Assembly (NCBI GenBank): GCA_965153355.1
Contig: OZ231126.1
Coordinates: 68,820,001 to 68,884,000, forward strand
Length of the DNA: 64,000 bases
Origin: Flaccisagitta enflata
Lineage: Eukaryota > Chaetognatha > Sagittoidea > Aphragmophora
Direction: 5' to 3'
A program made the translations under genes and the position numbers. The notes below the pieces were generated by a model that did not search any database, was not told where the DNA came from, and worked only from the letters and a program-made list of their open reading frames with translations. Shown here piece by piece: positions 21,579-33,790 of the stretch (the first letter of the stretch is position 1; each line of letters begins with the position of its first letter).

Positions 21579-23725
21579 CAGTACGAGAATCAAAGAACTG
21601 GGTAACTGGAGGGAAGCCATATCTGTAAAACGGCTAGGATTCATGATCAAATTTTTTACCACAAAATGCACTTATAGGTGTACTATGTTGTTTAAGGTTT
21701 TGGAGCCATTCCAACAAATTCATTTTTTTTTTGTCCAAAAATTTTTTTTTCAGTTTTTGGCTGATTTTGACCACAAAGATTACACCAAAAAAAAAAGTCT
21801 TTCATGTGTATATTAGTTAGATAGTTTAACACAAATTTCATTTTTTGTTGGGGATTTTCCGCCAATTTTTGTGGCTATGGCACCCAAAACTCAAAAAACA
21901 CAAAAAGTGGGATATTTCCTAAGATTTTCAATAAAATCCCTTGATTTTTGGTGTGGTAGTAGTTTTAGGATTCACTAATAAGTGTGCAAAATTTCAGCTC
22001 TTAAAATGAATTTTTGATACAGTTATGAAATTTTAAATTTTTCACAAAATGCAATGTAGGACAATTTTTGGTCAAAATTTTTTTTTTCAAATAAAAAATT
22101 TTGCCAATTGTTTTTTTTTGATAAAATAAATAACAAATTTTAAGTTTCTAAAAAAAATTTTGAACTAGCGCTCTTATTAAAAAAAATTTTTTCTCAAAAT
22201 TTGTGAAAATGACCCATTTTTTGAAGTTGAATAAAAACTGTTCCTGTCATTCGATCATGTTCATTTTTTGGTGGAGTTATTAACTGTTATCTACCCTAAC
22301 TTCACCTAAAATTTGAGCTCACTGCGACTAATGGTTGCGGAGATATTGACATTTAAAGTTACTTTGTCAGAGCAAAATCAGCAAAATTGGCATTTTGGCC
22401 ATTTTTGAGCTTTCATAAAATTGTATTTTTTCCTTCACACACCTCCATTTTGGCTGAAGTTACTCATTTTTATGCATATATTCATATTGCAAAATTTCAC
22501 ACTTGTCAGTCAAGCCGTTTTACAGTTATGGTGGTCCAAAGTTTCAAAAAATGCAAATTTTTCAACAAAAACTACTGTGAAAATTTTTCAAAAAAATTGA
22601 AAAAAAAGTTTTCATCAGGATTTTTGAGTTGGGAAAATAAAATGATTTCTAATTGTTTGGACCCCCCCCTTTGGAGACCTTTTTTTGAAAAATTTTCGCT
22701 GATTTTTCCGCCTAAGATTTGATTGAAAAATTTGCATTTTTTGAAACTTTGGACCACCATAACGGAAAAACGGCTTGACTGACAAGTGTCAAATTTTGCA
22801 ATATGAATATATGCATAAAAATGAGTAACTTCAGCCAAAATGGAGGTGTGTGAAGGAAAAAATACAATTTTATAAAAGCTCAAAAATGGCCAAAATGCCA
22901 ATTTTGCTGATTTTGCTCTGACAAAGTAACTTTGAACGTCAATATCTCCGCAACCATTAGTCGCAGTGAGCTCAAATTTTAGGTGATGTTAGGGTAGATA
23001 ACAGTTAATAACTCCACCAAAAATGAAGATGATCGGATGACAGGAACAGTTTTTATTCAACTTCAAAAAATGGGTCATTTTCACAAATTTTGAGAAAAAA
23101 ATTTTTTTAATAAGAGCGCTAGTTCAAAATTTTTTTTAGAAACTCAAAATTTTTTTTAGAAACTCAAAATTTGTTATTTATTTTATCAAAAAATAACAAT
23201 TGGCAAAATTTTCTATTTGAAAAAAAAAATTTGACCAAAAATCGTCCTACATTGCATTTTGTGAAAAATTTAAAATTTCATAACTGTATCAAAAATTCAT
23301 TTTAAGAGCTGAAATTTTGCACACTTATTAGTGAATCCTAAAACTACTACCACACCAAAAATCAAGGGATTTTATTGAAAATCTTAAGAAATATTCCACT
23401 TTTTGTGTTTTTTGAGTTTAGGGTGCCATAGCCACAAAAATTGGCGGAAAATCCTCGACAAAAAATGAAATTTGTATTAAACTATCTAACTAATATACAC
23501 ATGAAAGAATTTTTTTTTAGTGTAATTTTTGTGGTCAAAATCAGCCAAAAACTGAAAAAAAAATTTTTGGACAAAAAAAAATGAATTTGTTGGAATGGCT
23601 CCAAAACCTTAAACAACATAGTACACCTATAGGTGCATTTTGTGGTAAAAAATTTGATCATGAATCCTAGCCATTTTACAGATATGGCTTCCCTCCAGTT
23701 ACCCAGTTCTTTGATTCTCGTACTG
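21579..23725. mobile_element. 2.15-kb near-perfect palindrome (Tc1/mariner-like foldback)
   Basis: The arms 21579-22566 and 22725-23725 are inverted copies, with only scattered differences in the outer parts I compared by eye. A spacer of about 160 bp separates them. The ends CAGTACGAGAATC and GATTCTCGTACTG are flanked by TA (21577-21578, 23726-23727). The right arm has a small tandem duplication of AATTTTTTTTAGAAACTC near 23120-23165. Mirrored short open frames in both arms simply follow the symmetry. No transposase is present. Confidence 0.9.
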
Positions 23726-23767
23726 TACTTATTTCCACACTTCAGCGTGCATCCTCATTTCTGCAAG

Positions 23768-23932
23768 CAGTTACACCCCGCTATTACGGATCCGAGAGTA
23801 ATGGATATCCGCCAATAACAAATGTGGAAACATGTTGTTTTATTTGATATCTATAACGGCAATATTGGAAATTTTTCTAAAATAGATAAGATATGTTGGT
23901 CTCTTGACATCTGTTACTGCGGGGTCTAACTG
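23768..23932. mobile_element. 165-bp pogo-like MITE
   Basis: CAGTTACACCCCGCTATTAC at the left and GTTACTGCGGGGTCTAACTG at the right form imperfect inverted ends. TA follows on the right, and the left TA is lost. Confidence 0.65.
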
Positions 23933-25099
23933 TACTTACTGAATTGAGGAATTATGGCAAATGAAGTGTTCAAAGTTTATCTCGCAATTGCAAACATGAT
24001 ACACTTAGTAATAATATTTTCCGGAGAGGGATTGGTGGGAAATTTGTTCTCCCAAAATAGACTAGTAACTTGATTGAGTAATGAAAATTTCAAACAAGAA
24101 ATTGAGTAATATTTTTCCCCCAATTACCCAATATTTGATAGTTTTCACTTTATAAAATGCACTTTAAATTTACTTTATTATCAGGTAGTCCGCCAGCGAA
24201 TTTGGGTGCGTGCAGCAATGGGGAATGAGCGCCTGTTCAGCAACAATGCCATACAGGTGTTGATGAACACAATGAAAGAGACCTTTGGCCAACGATTTTG
24301 TTCCGGGAGGGCCATAAAAAGCGCGTTCATGAACAGCTAAAAAATCCACTCCACCAACAGTTTTGCGATAAACTTCATTTATGACAAAATATCTTCATAC
24401 CCAATGTGTATGGTCTTCAGTTTTGTTCATCAAGTGTAACATTTATCTACTCAATGAAACAAAACCATTCATCAAAAGATAAAATTTCATAGTTCATGGA
24501 CAGCCAGATAAGTATTATTTATGGTTTAAGGATCATAAACATAGTGTCAAGTCCAATCCATTTATGGCGAAGAAATCTCTTTCATATTTGCTCAAAAAAG
24601 GTTCACTCATTAACTGGATATTTTATCCACTCAATGATATTTTGTTGTTGGCACGATTCGCGGACTCCCAGGCAGGGCCTGAGTAAAATAAGCCATTTTC
24701 AAAATCAAACAAATATAACATATCTATACATCATTGTGAAGATAATACTTTACTATATATGAATTCACCACTGGAATTTGTTAGCAGGGTCAAATCTTTA
24801 TGCAAATTAGGTTACAATGACAAAATATGAAATTTCCCTTATTTTCAAAATTTAACCATTAGATGAAGTAAGATTGACCAGTAAGGGTCTATATTGGTGC
24901 AAATACGTAGGGGCAGATGTGTTTACACTATATTGATCATTGGGCAGGAGTAGTTTTGAATGAAATTAAATACAAAGACCAAAAAAGTTCAAAATATCAA
25001 TGTTTTGCAAACAGCCATATACAGCAACTTTAAAGCAGCCATTGCAACACGATGCATTTTTGACCAATTACGAAATTTTTTGTAGATTTCCTTCTTTCA

Positions 25100-25105
25100 T
25101 TCTTC

Positions 25106-25168
<63 letters not shown>

Positions 25169-25170
25169 TC
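25100..25170. repeat. (CTTT)n microsatellite
   Basis: TTTC repeats immediately left of a Family B copy. The same motif returns at 25716-25741 on its right side. Confidence 0.95.
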
Positions 25171-25205
25171 CTCCTTCCTTCCTTTTTTTCTTTTTTTTCT
25201 TTTTT

Positions 25206-25712
25206 TGGGCAGCGGCCCCGAAGGAGACGATGTCCTGTAGAACACAGGGGGACTTTCGTTCGTCCGTTCGTGCGTTCGTTCGTGCGTCCCCCCCAGGCCC
25301 TCTCAGGCCTGAAATCTGCCCTCTCAGGACTGAAATTTACCCTCTCAGACCTGAAATATGCATTTTCAGGCCTTGAATCTGCCCTCTCAGGCCTGAAATC
25401 TGCACTCTCAGGCATTGAATCTGCCCTCTCAGGCCTGAATTTTGCCCTCTCAGGTCTGAAATCCGCCCTCTCAGGCCCTCTCAGGCCTTATGTTTCCCCT
25501 CCCAACCTGAGAGGGCAGATTTCAGGCCTGAGAGGGCAGATTTCAGGCCTGAGAGGGCCTGGGGGAGACGCACGGACAAACAAAAGTCCCACTGTGTTCT
25601 ACAGGACATCGTCCCCTTCGGGGCCGCTGCCCTGCTTCCCTTCACTCCAATTCACAATCAGGCAAAGCAGGGCAACGGGTATCGCTGACCACATATTGCC
25701 CTTGGGCGACCT
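25206..25712 (-). repeat. Family B element, GGCCTGA subtype
   Basis: The hairpin GCAGCGGCCCCGAAGGAGAC is followed by CCTGTAGAACACAGGGGG, a (TTCG)n tract, about ten units of CTCTCAGGCCTGAAATCTGC, then the inverted units and an inverted hairpin at 25605-25635. It ends GTATCGCTGACC. Confidence 0.8.
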
Positions 25713-25844
25713 GTTCTTTCTTTCTTTCTTTCTTTCTTTCTAATACCCTAGCTTTCTAAGTGACAAATTTGGCTAGATGTTGCCTGTTGATTGGGAAAAT
25801 ACGATTTTGAAGACCACAGTAATTGCATTCTTTCATTGCATCTT

Positions 25845-25968
25845 CTTTTTTCTTCTTCTTCTTCTTCTTCTTCTTCTTCTTCTTCTTCTTCTTCTTCTTC
25901 TTCTTCTTCTTCTTCTTCGTCTTCTTCTTCTTCTTTGTCTTCTTTTTCTTTGTCTTCTTTTTCTTCTT
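25845..25968. repeat. (CTT)n microsatellite
   Basis: CTT units ending in poly-A. Confidence 0.97.
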
Positions 25969-26042
25969 AAAAAAAAAACAAAAACAAAAACAAAAAAACG
26001 TCAAATTCTTTATTCTGTTTACATTTTTTGGAAGGAAATTAC

Positions 26043-26165
26043 AACAAGGCCAGATACACAGCTACCGTAGTCGCGTGCGGGTGGGAAGGAGCAGTGCTTG
26101 AGAATGTCACTGGGGCATTTGGGCAGGAGCAGTAAGCTTAAAAAGCTCAAAAACACCAAAAAAGT
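26043..26165 (+). repeat. Family A 5' part joined to Family B
   Basis: ACAAGGCCAGATACACAGC to AAAGCTCAAAAACACC runs directly into the Family B start at 26166. The Family A 3' part reappears at 26645-26712 (GACCGACCAACAAAGCGG...GCGACTAAAAA), so Family B appears inserted inside Family A. Confidence 0.7.
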
Positions 26166-26645
26166 GATAGTCGCAAAAGCGTCAGATGGTCAGCGGTACC
26201 CGTGCCCTGCCTGAGTAGGTTGTGCTTGAAGTTGAGGGGGAAGCAGGGCAGCGGCTCTGAAGGGGTTGATGACCTATGCTTTCACACATATGGGGAACAT
26301 ATGGGAAATATTTCCTCCTTCTCCTCCTCCTCCTTATCCTCCTTCTCCTCCTGGGATTGGGCCTCTTGGCTGGGGTTTGGATCTCAAGGCTGAGATTTGG
26401 GTCTCAACGCTGGGATCTTGGCCTCCAGACTAGGATTTTGGCCCTTACGCTAGAATTTGGGCCTCGAGGCTAGGATTTGGGCCTCAAGACAGGGATTTGG
26501 GCCTTGAGACTGGAATTTGGGCATCGAGACTGGGATTTGAGGGGGGAGGGGACGGAGAAGGAGGAAGAGAAGGAGGAGAAGGAGAAAATTCCCCATATGT
26601 GTGAAAGCATAGGTCATTGACCTCTTCCGGGCCGCTGCCCAAAAA
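26166..26645 (+). repeat. Family B element nested in Family A
   Basis: It starts ATAGTCGCAAAAGCGTCAGA, carries a first hairpin near 26250 and about ten 20-bp units, and ends with the inverted hairpin and GGGCCGCTGCCC. Its two ends are the clearest definition of the family in this window. Confidence 0.75.
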
Positions 26646-26896
26646 GGGGACCAACCGACCAACTGACCGACCAACAAAGCGGGGTGTAGAGTCGCGTAGC
26701 ACGCGACTAAAAATACTCATATATCTTAAGAACACTTCATGCGTTTCACTTGAGAGTTTAGGTGTGTGCGTAGAATTTCATGCCCTTTCAGACCATGACG
26801 TAGTTTGAACAATTCAGTTTCACAAAACATGATATATTGATGGGAATCTCAGCGTTATGCATGCGTTATGGGGTGTGAACAAAATTTGTATCACAT

Positions 26897-27130
26897 CATT
26901 AGGTTTAAAAGCCCTGATTACAGTTCACAGAAAGGTAACAGATTCACGAAGCAAAATAAAAAAGTCTTAAATCGTAAAATTTTTCGACATGCGTCAAAGT
27001 TGCTACAATCTCACTGGCCCAGAAGATATTTTTTGTCTCTTCATATATCCAAGCAGAAAATAATAGGTAAGTCAATACTTAGCTGACCAATTGGGTTTGA
27101 GAAAAAAAAAAGGTCTTTGTGCCTAATGCT
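26897..27130 (+). repeat. dispersed repeat, near-identical copy at 46317-46558
   Basis: TTAGGTTTAAAAGCCCTGAT through CTGGCCCAGAAGATATTTTT to GGGTTTGAGAAAAAAA is shared with the copy at 46.3 kb. Differences are a small insertion and a few substitutions. Confidence 0.85.
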
Positions 27131-27222
27131 TTGTAAATGCATATCTCTGAACTGAGTCATCGAGATACCGTGAATTTGGCATTTAAACTCCCATATGTCT
27201 TCATCAAACAGACTAAAGGGGA

Positions 27223-27379
27223 ACAAGGCCGGATACACGGCCAATACTTGTTGCAGACGAGCAGGGGCGGAAATGCGAGTTTTCACCCTTCTCGACTTGT
27301 GTTCACAGAAGGACCGACGGACAGACTGACGGACAAAAAGACAAAGGCTCTTATAGAGTTGAGTGTCTGCAACTAAAAA
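27223..27379 (+). repeat. Family A element, GTTGCAGAC subfamily
   Basis: ACAAGGCCGGATACACGGCC, then a CGACGGACAGACTGACGG core, and the end AGTGTCTGCAACTAAAAAG. Confidence 0.8.
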
Positions 27380-27751
27380 GAATGTGAAAACAGAGAAAAG
27401 CGCTATTTTCATGACTCCATGAAAAAAAATCAAGGGAAAAAAATCTTCTGTTGCTAAAAGGTCTCCAATTAACATGATTTTTTTCTCGTTTCAACCAGAA
27501 TCTAGACAAATGAAACTATCCGTTTTTTCCAAAATGTTCTTGTTACGCTTTACTTTCATCAAAGATAGAGCGACTTTTAAGCGACAGACCAAAATGAGCT
27601 AATCAAGGCCTTTTTTGGGCCACAATGACCTAAGATATGCTGCCCTAGAGATTGAAAAGTGTGCCCAGAGTCGTTTGTCATGTCTGATGCTCAATGAGAT
27701 AGGTGATGAATGAGGCTTCCAAATATATTGTCATACGCACCATGGGATTTA

Positions 27752-27965
27752 GGCGCGTTTATAGTCACAGACAATCGCGTTTTTAACAGGTCACTTGGTC
27801 GCTTGAAACGTTCATTTGCTTGCATTGCTCACACCGCTACACATGCTACGCTCGCTTGCTCCATTCACAAGCTCGCTCACTCTATTCAAGAGCTCGCTCA
27901 CTCCACTCACTTCCTCGTGGGACACTGAAATTTATAGATATGTGTTCAGCTGAAAACATCAACAC
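27752..27965 (+). mobile_element. Family C (Tourist-like) fragment
   Basis: GGCGCGTTTATAGTCACAG opens it. Iterated CTCGCTCACTC phrases follow, then GATATGTGTTCAGCTGAAAA. Confidence 0.55.
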
Positions 27966-28136
27966 ACATCACTAGAAAGAAGGAACACGTCCTTACACGG
28001 CCTGCTGGATTCCACATTGTACCGGCAATGTGAAACATTGGATGACGCGAAATTGGCTGATGTACTGATTTCTGAATAATATAAACCCTGCCCAGCCTGA
28101 ATTGTTACATGAATACGCCTGAGGCCTACTTACTTT

Positions 28137-28348
28137 GTTTTTAGTCGCGTGCTAAGCGACTCTACACCCGGCTTTGTTGGTCTGTTGGTTCATTGGTCGG
28201 TCCTTCCGTCCGTCACACATTACTTTTTTGGGGTTTTTGCGGTTCTTGGCCTCACTGCTCCTGCCCAAGTGATCAAGTGACCTCAAATACAGCCCCTACC
28301 CACCCGCCACCCACACGCGACTTGGGTAGCCGTGTATCCGGCCTTGTC
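28137..28348 (-). repeat. Family A element, full length
   Basis: TTTTTAGTCGCGTGCTAAGC through a short (GGTC)n core to GTGTATCCGGCCTTG. Confidence 0.85.
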
Positions 28349-30410
28349 AAAAATCTTAGAGCGATTGTAGCGGAATCTGCAAAAAAAAAAAAACAAAAAA
28401 AAATACCTATAATTTTGCTGTTTTTACAGCATTTTACAGCATATACTGATACTCATTTTCGATATCTTAAGATCAATATTTTCTAAATAGTGTCCCTAGA
28501 CCAGCTACACTAATTATGAGTACGGATGAATCAATGCTGCAGTACATCAAAAAGAAATATTGATAAAAAAGTAAAAAATGCTATTTTTACAGCATTTTTG
28601 CAGCATTTTAGAGCATTAAATCAAAATTCTATCAGGAGAGTTTTTAGAATTTAGTATGAATTGATAATTAAAGTATTCCTGATGCCCATCCCATTGGATG
28701 TTTTTACCTCCTGTTCTTTTTTGACCACCTAAAGCCTCCAACAAAGCGTGACTATCAAAAAACTTGAGGCAGCTATAAGAAATGTGTTCACACCTAAAGA
28801 CATCAAATCACAAAAATACTCATAAATCGAAAATGCCTAGACTGAGGGACTTGAAATTTAAGGGTTAGACGCAGAATATGATGCTCTTTCAGACCATACC
28901 CAGTGCAAACTTCCCTAGTTTCTTATGTCGGGTCTCAATATTAGGAATCACAGTGTGACATAAGCGTGACAGGGTGTGAACACATTTCTTATAGCACATT
29001 GAAATTTGGCATGAACACTAAACGGGCAAAAAAGAAAAAGTTGAAAAAATCAAGGAGAGATGAGGTTTTTTTAATCAATAATTGGAATTTTTCCCAAAAA
29101 TCATCAAAAATAGTACTGTTAAAAAAATTCAAAAATTGCAATTTTTCAATAATGAACAAGGACCTGTCAACAAAAGATTTTAAGTCCTCAAAACCATAAC
29201 CAGGACCAATGAAAATGTGCCATTTCTTCATATCATGTTATGTTTTTTCTCAAATTTTACAGTGATGATAGTCAGTGTGACCTAGATAGGACATATAGAA
29301 ATTGGCCAAATCAGCCCTTTCTTGGGTCTTAGATCCTAATGATATGCCGACATTGAAGAAAGTAGGTTGTTACCAGAGTACTACCCGATGTCCCTGACCA
29401 CCTTGGGACACTTTTCTCAAAAAAGAGATTGAGGAAGGATACGTTATATGTCATCTTATGAGGGTATTTCCTTGGCCCGGCGAATCCCGAATCTTACCTG
29501 TTCATGAACTGCCAAAAAGCGGTATCAATGAACATAGTCCCAAGTTCACTTTATCTTTAACAAAATATCTTTTAACCAAACCGTTCATTCAGAGTCAAAA
29601 AAGTTTCCTTAATGAACTCTTTTTCAGATTAAAGTAGATGCTCAAAACTGTTTATCATATAATTTTTCTTGCTCTTCTTTAACAGCCAGATGAGCATTTT
29701 ACATGAACAGGTAAAAAACCCACTCAACCAACAAAATCGTTGGTGGAGTGGTTTTTTTTACCTGTTCAGCAAAGGCTTTTTTTACCCCTCGTTCATGAAC
29801 ATGTCTTTTTGGGCCCTCCATGAACAAAATCGTTTGCCAAGAGCCTTTTTTAGTCGTTAATGAACAGCTCTATGGGAATGTTCATCAACATGCGTTCATT
29901 CCCCGTTGATGAACACCCCCAAATTCGCTGGCGGACTATCTCTTTATTATTCACTAAATAGAATAGTGTTTATAAACTAGCGGCCCCGCAGTTGTCGTTG
30001 AAAGAAACATTACAAACGCGCATGAAAAAAAAAAAACTTTTTTTTTTTTAGACTACTTAATCCGAAAGATTCAAGAGAATCTTTTTTCCCAAGATCTTTC
30101 ATTCTTAACCAATTTCATCTCATATAAAGTATCTTACAGCAATACAAAATCAAATCAAATAAAAGAACTTCAATTGGGATCGGTTAGACCATTTTGAATC
30201 AATAGATAACAGGTTGGTGACATCACACCCTGATTTTATTCTTTTCATACGTGTTATTGCAATTATCTACAATCATTTTTCGCCTTTTCTCCAGAATTTT
30301 TGTTCAGGGCCTCAGGAACGGGCATATCGCTTGTTTCTTCATCAAGCTTTTCGGGCTGGATTGCCTTTCAGGGGCTTCCTCATTCCTTGCTATAGCCCAG
30401 CTGGTCCTTC

Positions 30411-30520
30411 ATTTATTCATTCATTCATTCATTCATTCATTTATTCATTCATTCATTCATTCATTCATTCATTCATTCATTCATTCATTCAATAATTCAT
30501 TCATTAAATCATTCATTCTT
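30411..30520. repeat. (ATTC)n microsatellite beside 55-bp satellite
   Basis: A TTCA array followed by TTTCGATGGTGCTGCGATGG and a GGCATTAGCCGGAATGAGC segment. This layout recurs in reverse at 35.3-35.6 kb. Confidence 0.95.
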
Positions 30521-30744
30521 TCATTTCGATGGTGCTGCGATGGTCAACGCCTCCTTGGGGGACTTAATGCCAACCTGGGGGGCAGGGGCATTAGCCGGAA
30601 TGAGCCTATCCTTTGCCCCTGACCTTTAATATTACCATTCCATAACTGTTGGTACTATGGTCAACTATCTCTTCCATTTATCTTTCCCTTCTCAGTCATG
30701 GTAGTAAATTAACTTTATTCTCTTATGTATCTAATGAGGAATTG

Positions 30745-31392
30745 GAATGCCCCTGCCCTTGACTCTGTCTCCTGCCTCTGCTGATCCTGCCTATGCCGAC
30801 TCTGTCCAGTACAATCTCTGTGTCCTCCCGCTACCGAATCTGCCATTGCCGACTCTGTCTATTCCCTTACCTCTGTCACCTGCCTGTGCCGATCCTGCCG
30901 ATGACAACTTTTTCTCTTTCCTTCTCTCTGTCTCCTGCCTCTGCCAATTTACAAATGCCGACTGTCTATTCCCTTATCTCTGTCTCCTGCCTCTGCCGAT
31001 CCTGCCGATGACAACTTTTTCTCTTTCCTTCTCTCTGTCTCCTGCCTCTGCCGATTCTGTCTATTCCTTCATCTGTCTCCTGCCTCTGCCGATTCTGCCG
31101 ATGCCGACTGTGTCTATTCTCTTATCTCTGTCTCCTGCCTCTGCCGATTCTGCCGATGCCGACTGTGTCTATTCTCTTATCTCTGTCTCCAGCCTCTGCC
31201 GATTCTGCCGATGCCGACTCTGTCTATTCCCTTATCTCTGTCTCCTGCCTCTGCCGATTCTGCCGATGCCGACTCTGTCTATTCCCTTATCTCTGTCTCC
31301 TGCCTCTGCCGATTCTGCCGATACCGACTGTGTCTATTCTCTTATTTCTGTCTCCAGCCTCTGCCGATTCTGCCGATGCCGACTCTGTCTAT
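30745..31392 (+). repeat. 55-bp satellite, block 1
   Basis: Units of the type CTGCCGATTCTGCCGATGCC with ATCTCTGTCTCCTGCCT recur every 55 bp. Because 55 is not divisible by three, all three frames read the same repeating peptides, so the 228-codon open frame is an artefact. Confidence 0.9.
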
Positions 31393-31393
31393 A

Positions 31394-32000
31394 CTATCTT
31401 GGAAAAAATAAAAGTCCCAGTAAAATAGTATAGTTATTCATTACTGTTATTTCCTGCACAAAATTCAATTTTTGTGTAGAAATGATTAGTTAAGGCTTTT
31501 TTGGTACCAAATATCATTTGTAATCATTTTGGTAGACATAGATGAAGGATTTTTTAACAATATTGTATAACAAGTACCTTGATTTTCTTAACAATTTTTG
31601 TTTTTAGCGCTTTCAGATCAAAGTATATTCATTTTGATATAAAATCTAAACGGTTTGAACTAAAAAAATCTGCTTGGCGGCATTAGACAGATTTTTTGAA
31701 GCTCTTTCAAATGGTCATCGATTTTTATATGATTTTATCATGATAAGCCAAGAAAAAGTAAAAATAAACAGATCAATTTTTCCGGCTCATTTTTTGCATA
31801 TTTTCTTTTTTTTGTTGAGGTGAACATTTTCACTCTTTTAGCTCTAAAATCTAAACGAATTGAGCTACATAGCTCTGCTTGGCGCCATTTTGAAGAGATT
31901 TTCAAGCTCTTTCTAATGGTCACTGATTTTAATAGGTTCTCTTAAGTTGTTCCATCACAAATTAGCCATATAGGTGGGACTTTTATTTTTTCCAAGATAG
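31394..32000. mobile_element. 607-bp foldback element inserted in the satellite
   Basis: CTATCTTGGAAAAAATAAAA and TTTTATTTTTTCCAAGATAG are a perfect terminal pair, flanked by TA (31392-31393, 32001-32002). Satellite-like sequence continues on both sides. The interior contains two mirrored copies of a TCTAAACG...CTGCTTGGCG phrase also seen near 58.3 and 58.55 kb. Confidence 0.8.
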
Positions 32001-32002
32001 TA

Positions 32003-32095
32003 CCGTAACCTCTGAGGCTCTGCCGACTTGCCGACTTGCCAACCCTAACGACTCTGCCCATTTGCCGACTGCCGACTTGCCGACTCTTCTTCCAC
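32003..32095 (+). repeat. 55-bp satellite remnant right of the insertion
   Basis: CTCTGCCGACTTGCCGACTT and similar phrases continue the satellite in the same orientation. Confidence 0.6.
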
Positions 32096-32099
32096 TGAA

Positions 32100-33295
32100 A
32101 AATAAAGTAAAAAACATATCTGTTTAAAAGAACAGGGGGAAAGAATGCGACGTGACATGACATGACTTAATTTCAACTTTCCCATTTTACTCATATGTCC
32201 GTTCTGGCGTTATTGAAAGGGTCATTTTCCTTTTTTCAGTCGCATGCATGCGGCCTAAAGTGTCAGTCATGTTCGTCTGTCTGGTTGAAAGGATTATTCT
32301 CACTGGATTGGAATGAAACTTAGCGTTAGCATAACAACAGAGTGTAACACGAGGAAGCTGTATTTCAACTCTCTCTTTCCCTTTTTGTCTGGACCATCCT
32401 TATGAAATGAAAGAATACAGTTGAACCCCGCAATAACCTTTGTCAAGGGACTAACAAATTTTTTTCCATATTTAGATTTCCGTTATTTCAATTATGGTAT
32501 TAAAAGGAAATGACATGAAGGAGTCACTCACGTTAGGTAAGATCGAAACATAGCAAGGTGTGAGAATTTGGCATGAGGATGCTGTATGTCAAATTTCAAA
32601 TTTCAATTCTCCCTGTATGTCTGTGTACACCATCTTAATAAAAATAATCATTTGCTTTTTTTTCCATTTGCATACATGCGACCAAAAATGTCCGTTATGT
32701 CCGCCCCTCTAGTTGCAGGGTTTACTGATGTTTGATTGGAGTGAGGCTTAGTAGTCAGTCCCAATTCCGCACTCAACCAAAACTTTTTCCATCTGGGTAT
32801 ATTTCCAGATACGAAATATGGCTTATGAAAGTTTGATTTTCGCATTTGTGTCTTTTGTAAAATCAGAATGAATTCCATGAAGCCGTTTGTCTTGTTGACG
32901 GTCTTCAATGATTTTGCCACCTAACTGTTAGAAGAAATTGATTCATGAATACTGCACCATTCAATCATAATATAAGATTTTGTTCATCCTTCTTAATTCT
33001 TAATCTCTCCGATTATCTAAGTGTTGGGTAGAAGAAAAAAAAATGAGTAAATAAGATCAGAGCTTGATAATCAATTAGCTACTTCCTTTTGAGTGGCCGA
33101 ACAAAAAGGGAAACATGAGTCATATCTATTGAAATATGCCCAAATGAACCAAGCTGCGGTATCTCGTAACATGATGAGATATGGCGCTGATGCAAAATAA
33201 AAATAATGACGGCTGTATTAGCTTTCATGGATAAGCAAATGTTTACGAGTAATGTCATTAAATACTCTGGGCTGATCACCCGGTAGATGAATGAT
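32100..33295. other. unassigned stretch
   Basis: No gene seen. One pogo-like end (CAGTTGAACCCCGCAATAAC) at 32415 has no partner. Two segments resemble each other: TGCATGCGGCCTAAAGTGTC near 32250 and TACATGCGACCAAAAATGTC near 32675. Confidence 0.35.
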
Positions 33296-33297
33296 CA

Positions 33298-33470
33298 AAG
33301 CCGGACAGCTACCCAAGTCGCGTGCAGGTGGGCAGGGGTAGTAACAAAAAAAGCTAACGTAGCATTTGGGCCATAAACACCAAAAAAAGCAGTGTGATGG
33401 ACGGACCGACAGACAGACTGACCAACCAACATAACCGGGTTATAGAGTTGTGTGCACGCGACTAAAAAAG
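33298..33470 (+). repeat. Family A element
   Basis: GCCGGACAGCTACCCAAGTC, a GGACCGACAGACAGACTGACC core and the end GTGTGCACGCGACTAAAAAAG. Confidence 0.8.
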
Positions 33471-33540
33471 ATAAATGAAACTAAACGATTATGTTCAGAC
33501 AAAAAAATATCATTTTTCAAATTCCCAACAAGAAACTTCT

Positions 33541-33702
33541 GCTACCCCAGTCGCGTAGGGGTGGGCAAGGGCCGTAGTTGAGGTCACTAGAACATTTGGG
33601 AGGAGCAAAAAGACCAAGGACCGCTGAAATATAGAAAAAGAGTAAAAAGGGGACCAACTGTCTGATCGACGGACTGACTGACGGACCGACAAAGCACGCG
33701 AC

Positions 33703-33782
<80 letters not shown>

Positions 33783-33790
33783 CGTGCGTG
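33541..33790 (+). repeat. Family A element with (GT)n expansion
   Basis: TACCCCAGTCGCGTAGGGGT through a GACGGACCGAC core to GCACGCGACTG, which passes directly into (GT)n at 33707-33790. Confidence 0.8.

Larger units (their letters stand above)
24188..29936. mobile_element. 5.75-kb segment with terminal inverted repeats and TA flanks
   Basis: GTCCGCCAGCGAATTTGGG at the left and CCCAAATTCGCTGGCGGAC at the right are a perfect 19-bp inverted pair, flanked by TA. Inside each end lie GTTCATGAACA-type motifs and matching phrases (AAAAATCCACTCCACCAACA; AACCCACTCAACCAACAAAA). The interior holds several younger insertions but no transposase frame. It may be one large non-autonomous element enlarged by insertions, or two separate elements. 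Confidence 0.55.

Noticed and set aside
22387-22901. Two similar ~110-codon frames (MAFWPFLSF...) facing each other
   Set aside because: They are mirror readings of the palindrome arms and have no independent coding support.
25000-25743. 247-codon frame with repeated ALSGLKSALSGLKF
   Set aside because: It reads the 20-bp Family B array flanked by (CTTT)n.
30745-31392. CRISPR-like regular repeats
   Set aside because: The 55-bp and 59-bp arrays are head-to-tail satellites without unique spacers, in eukaryotic DNA.
30747-31433. 228-codon open frame of SPASADSADADSVYS-type repeats
   Set aside because: It is the translation of the 55-bp satellite. All three frames give the same peptides and no start, splice or conserved domain supports it.
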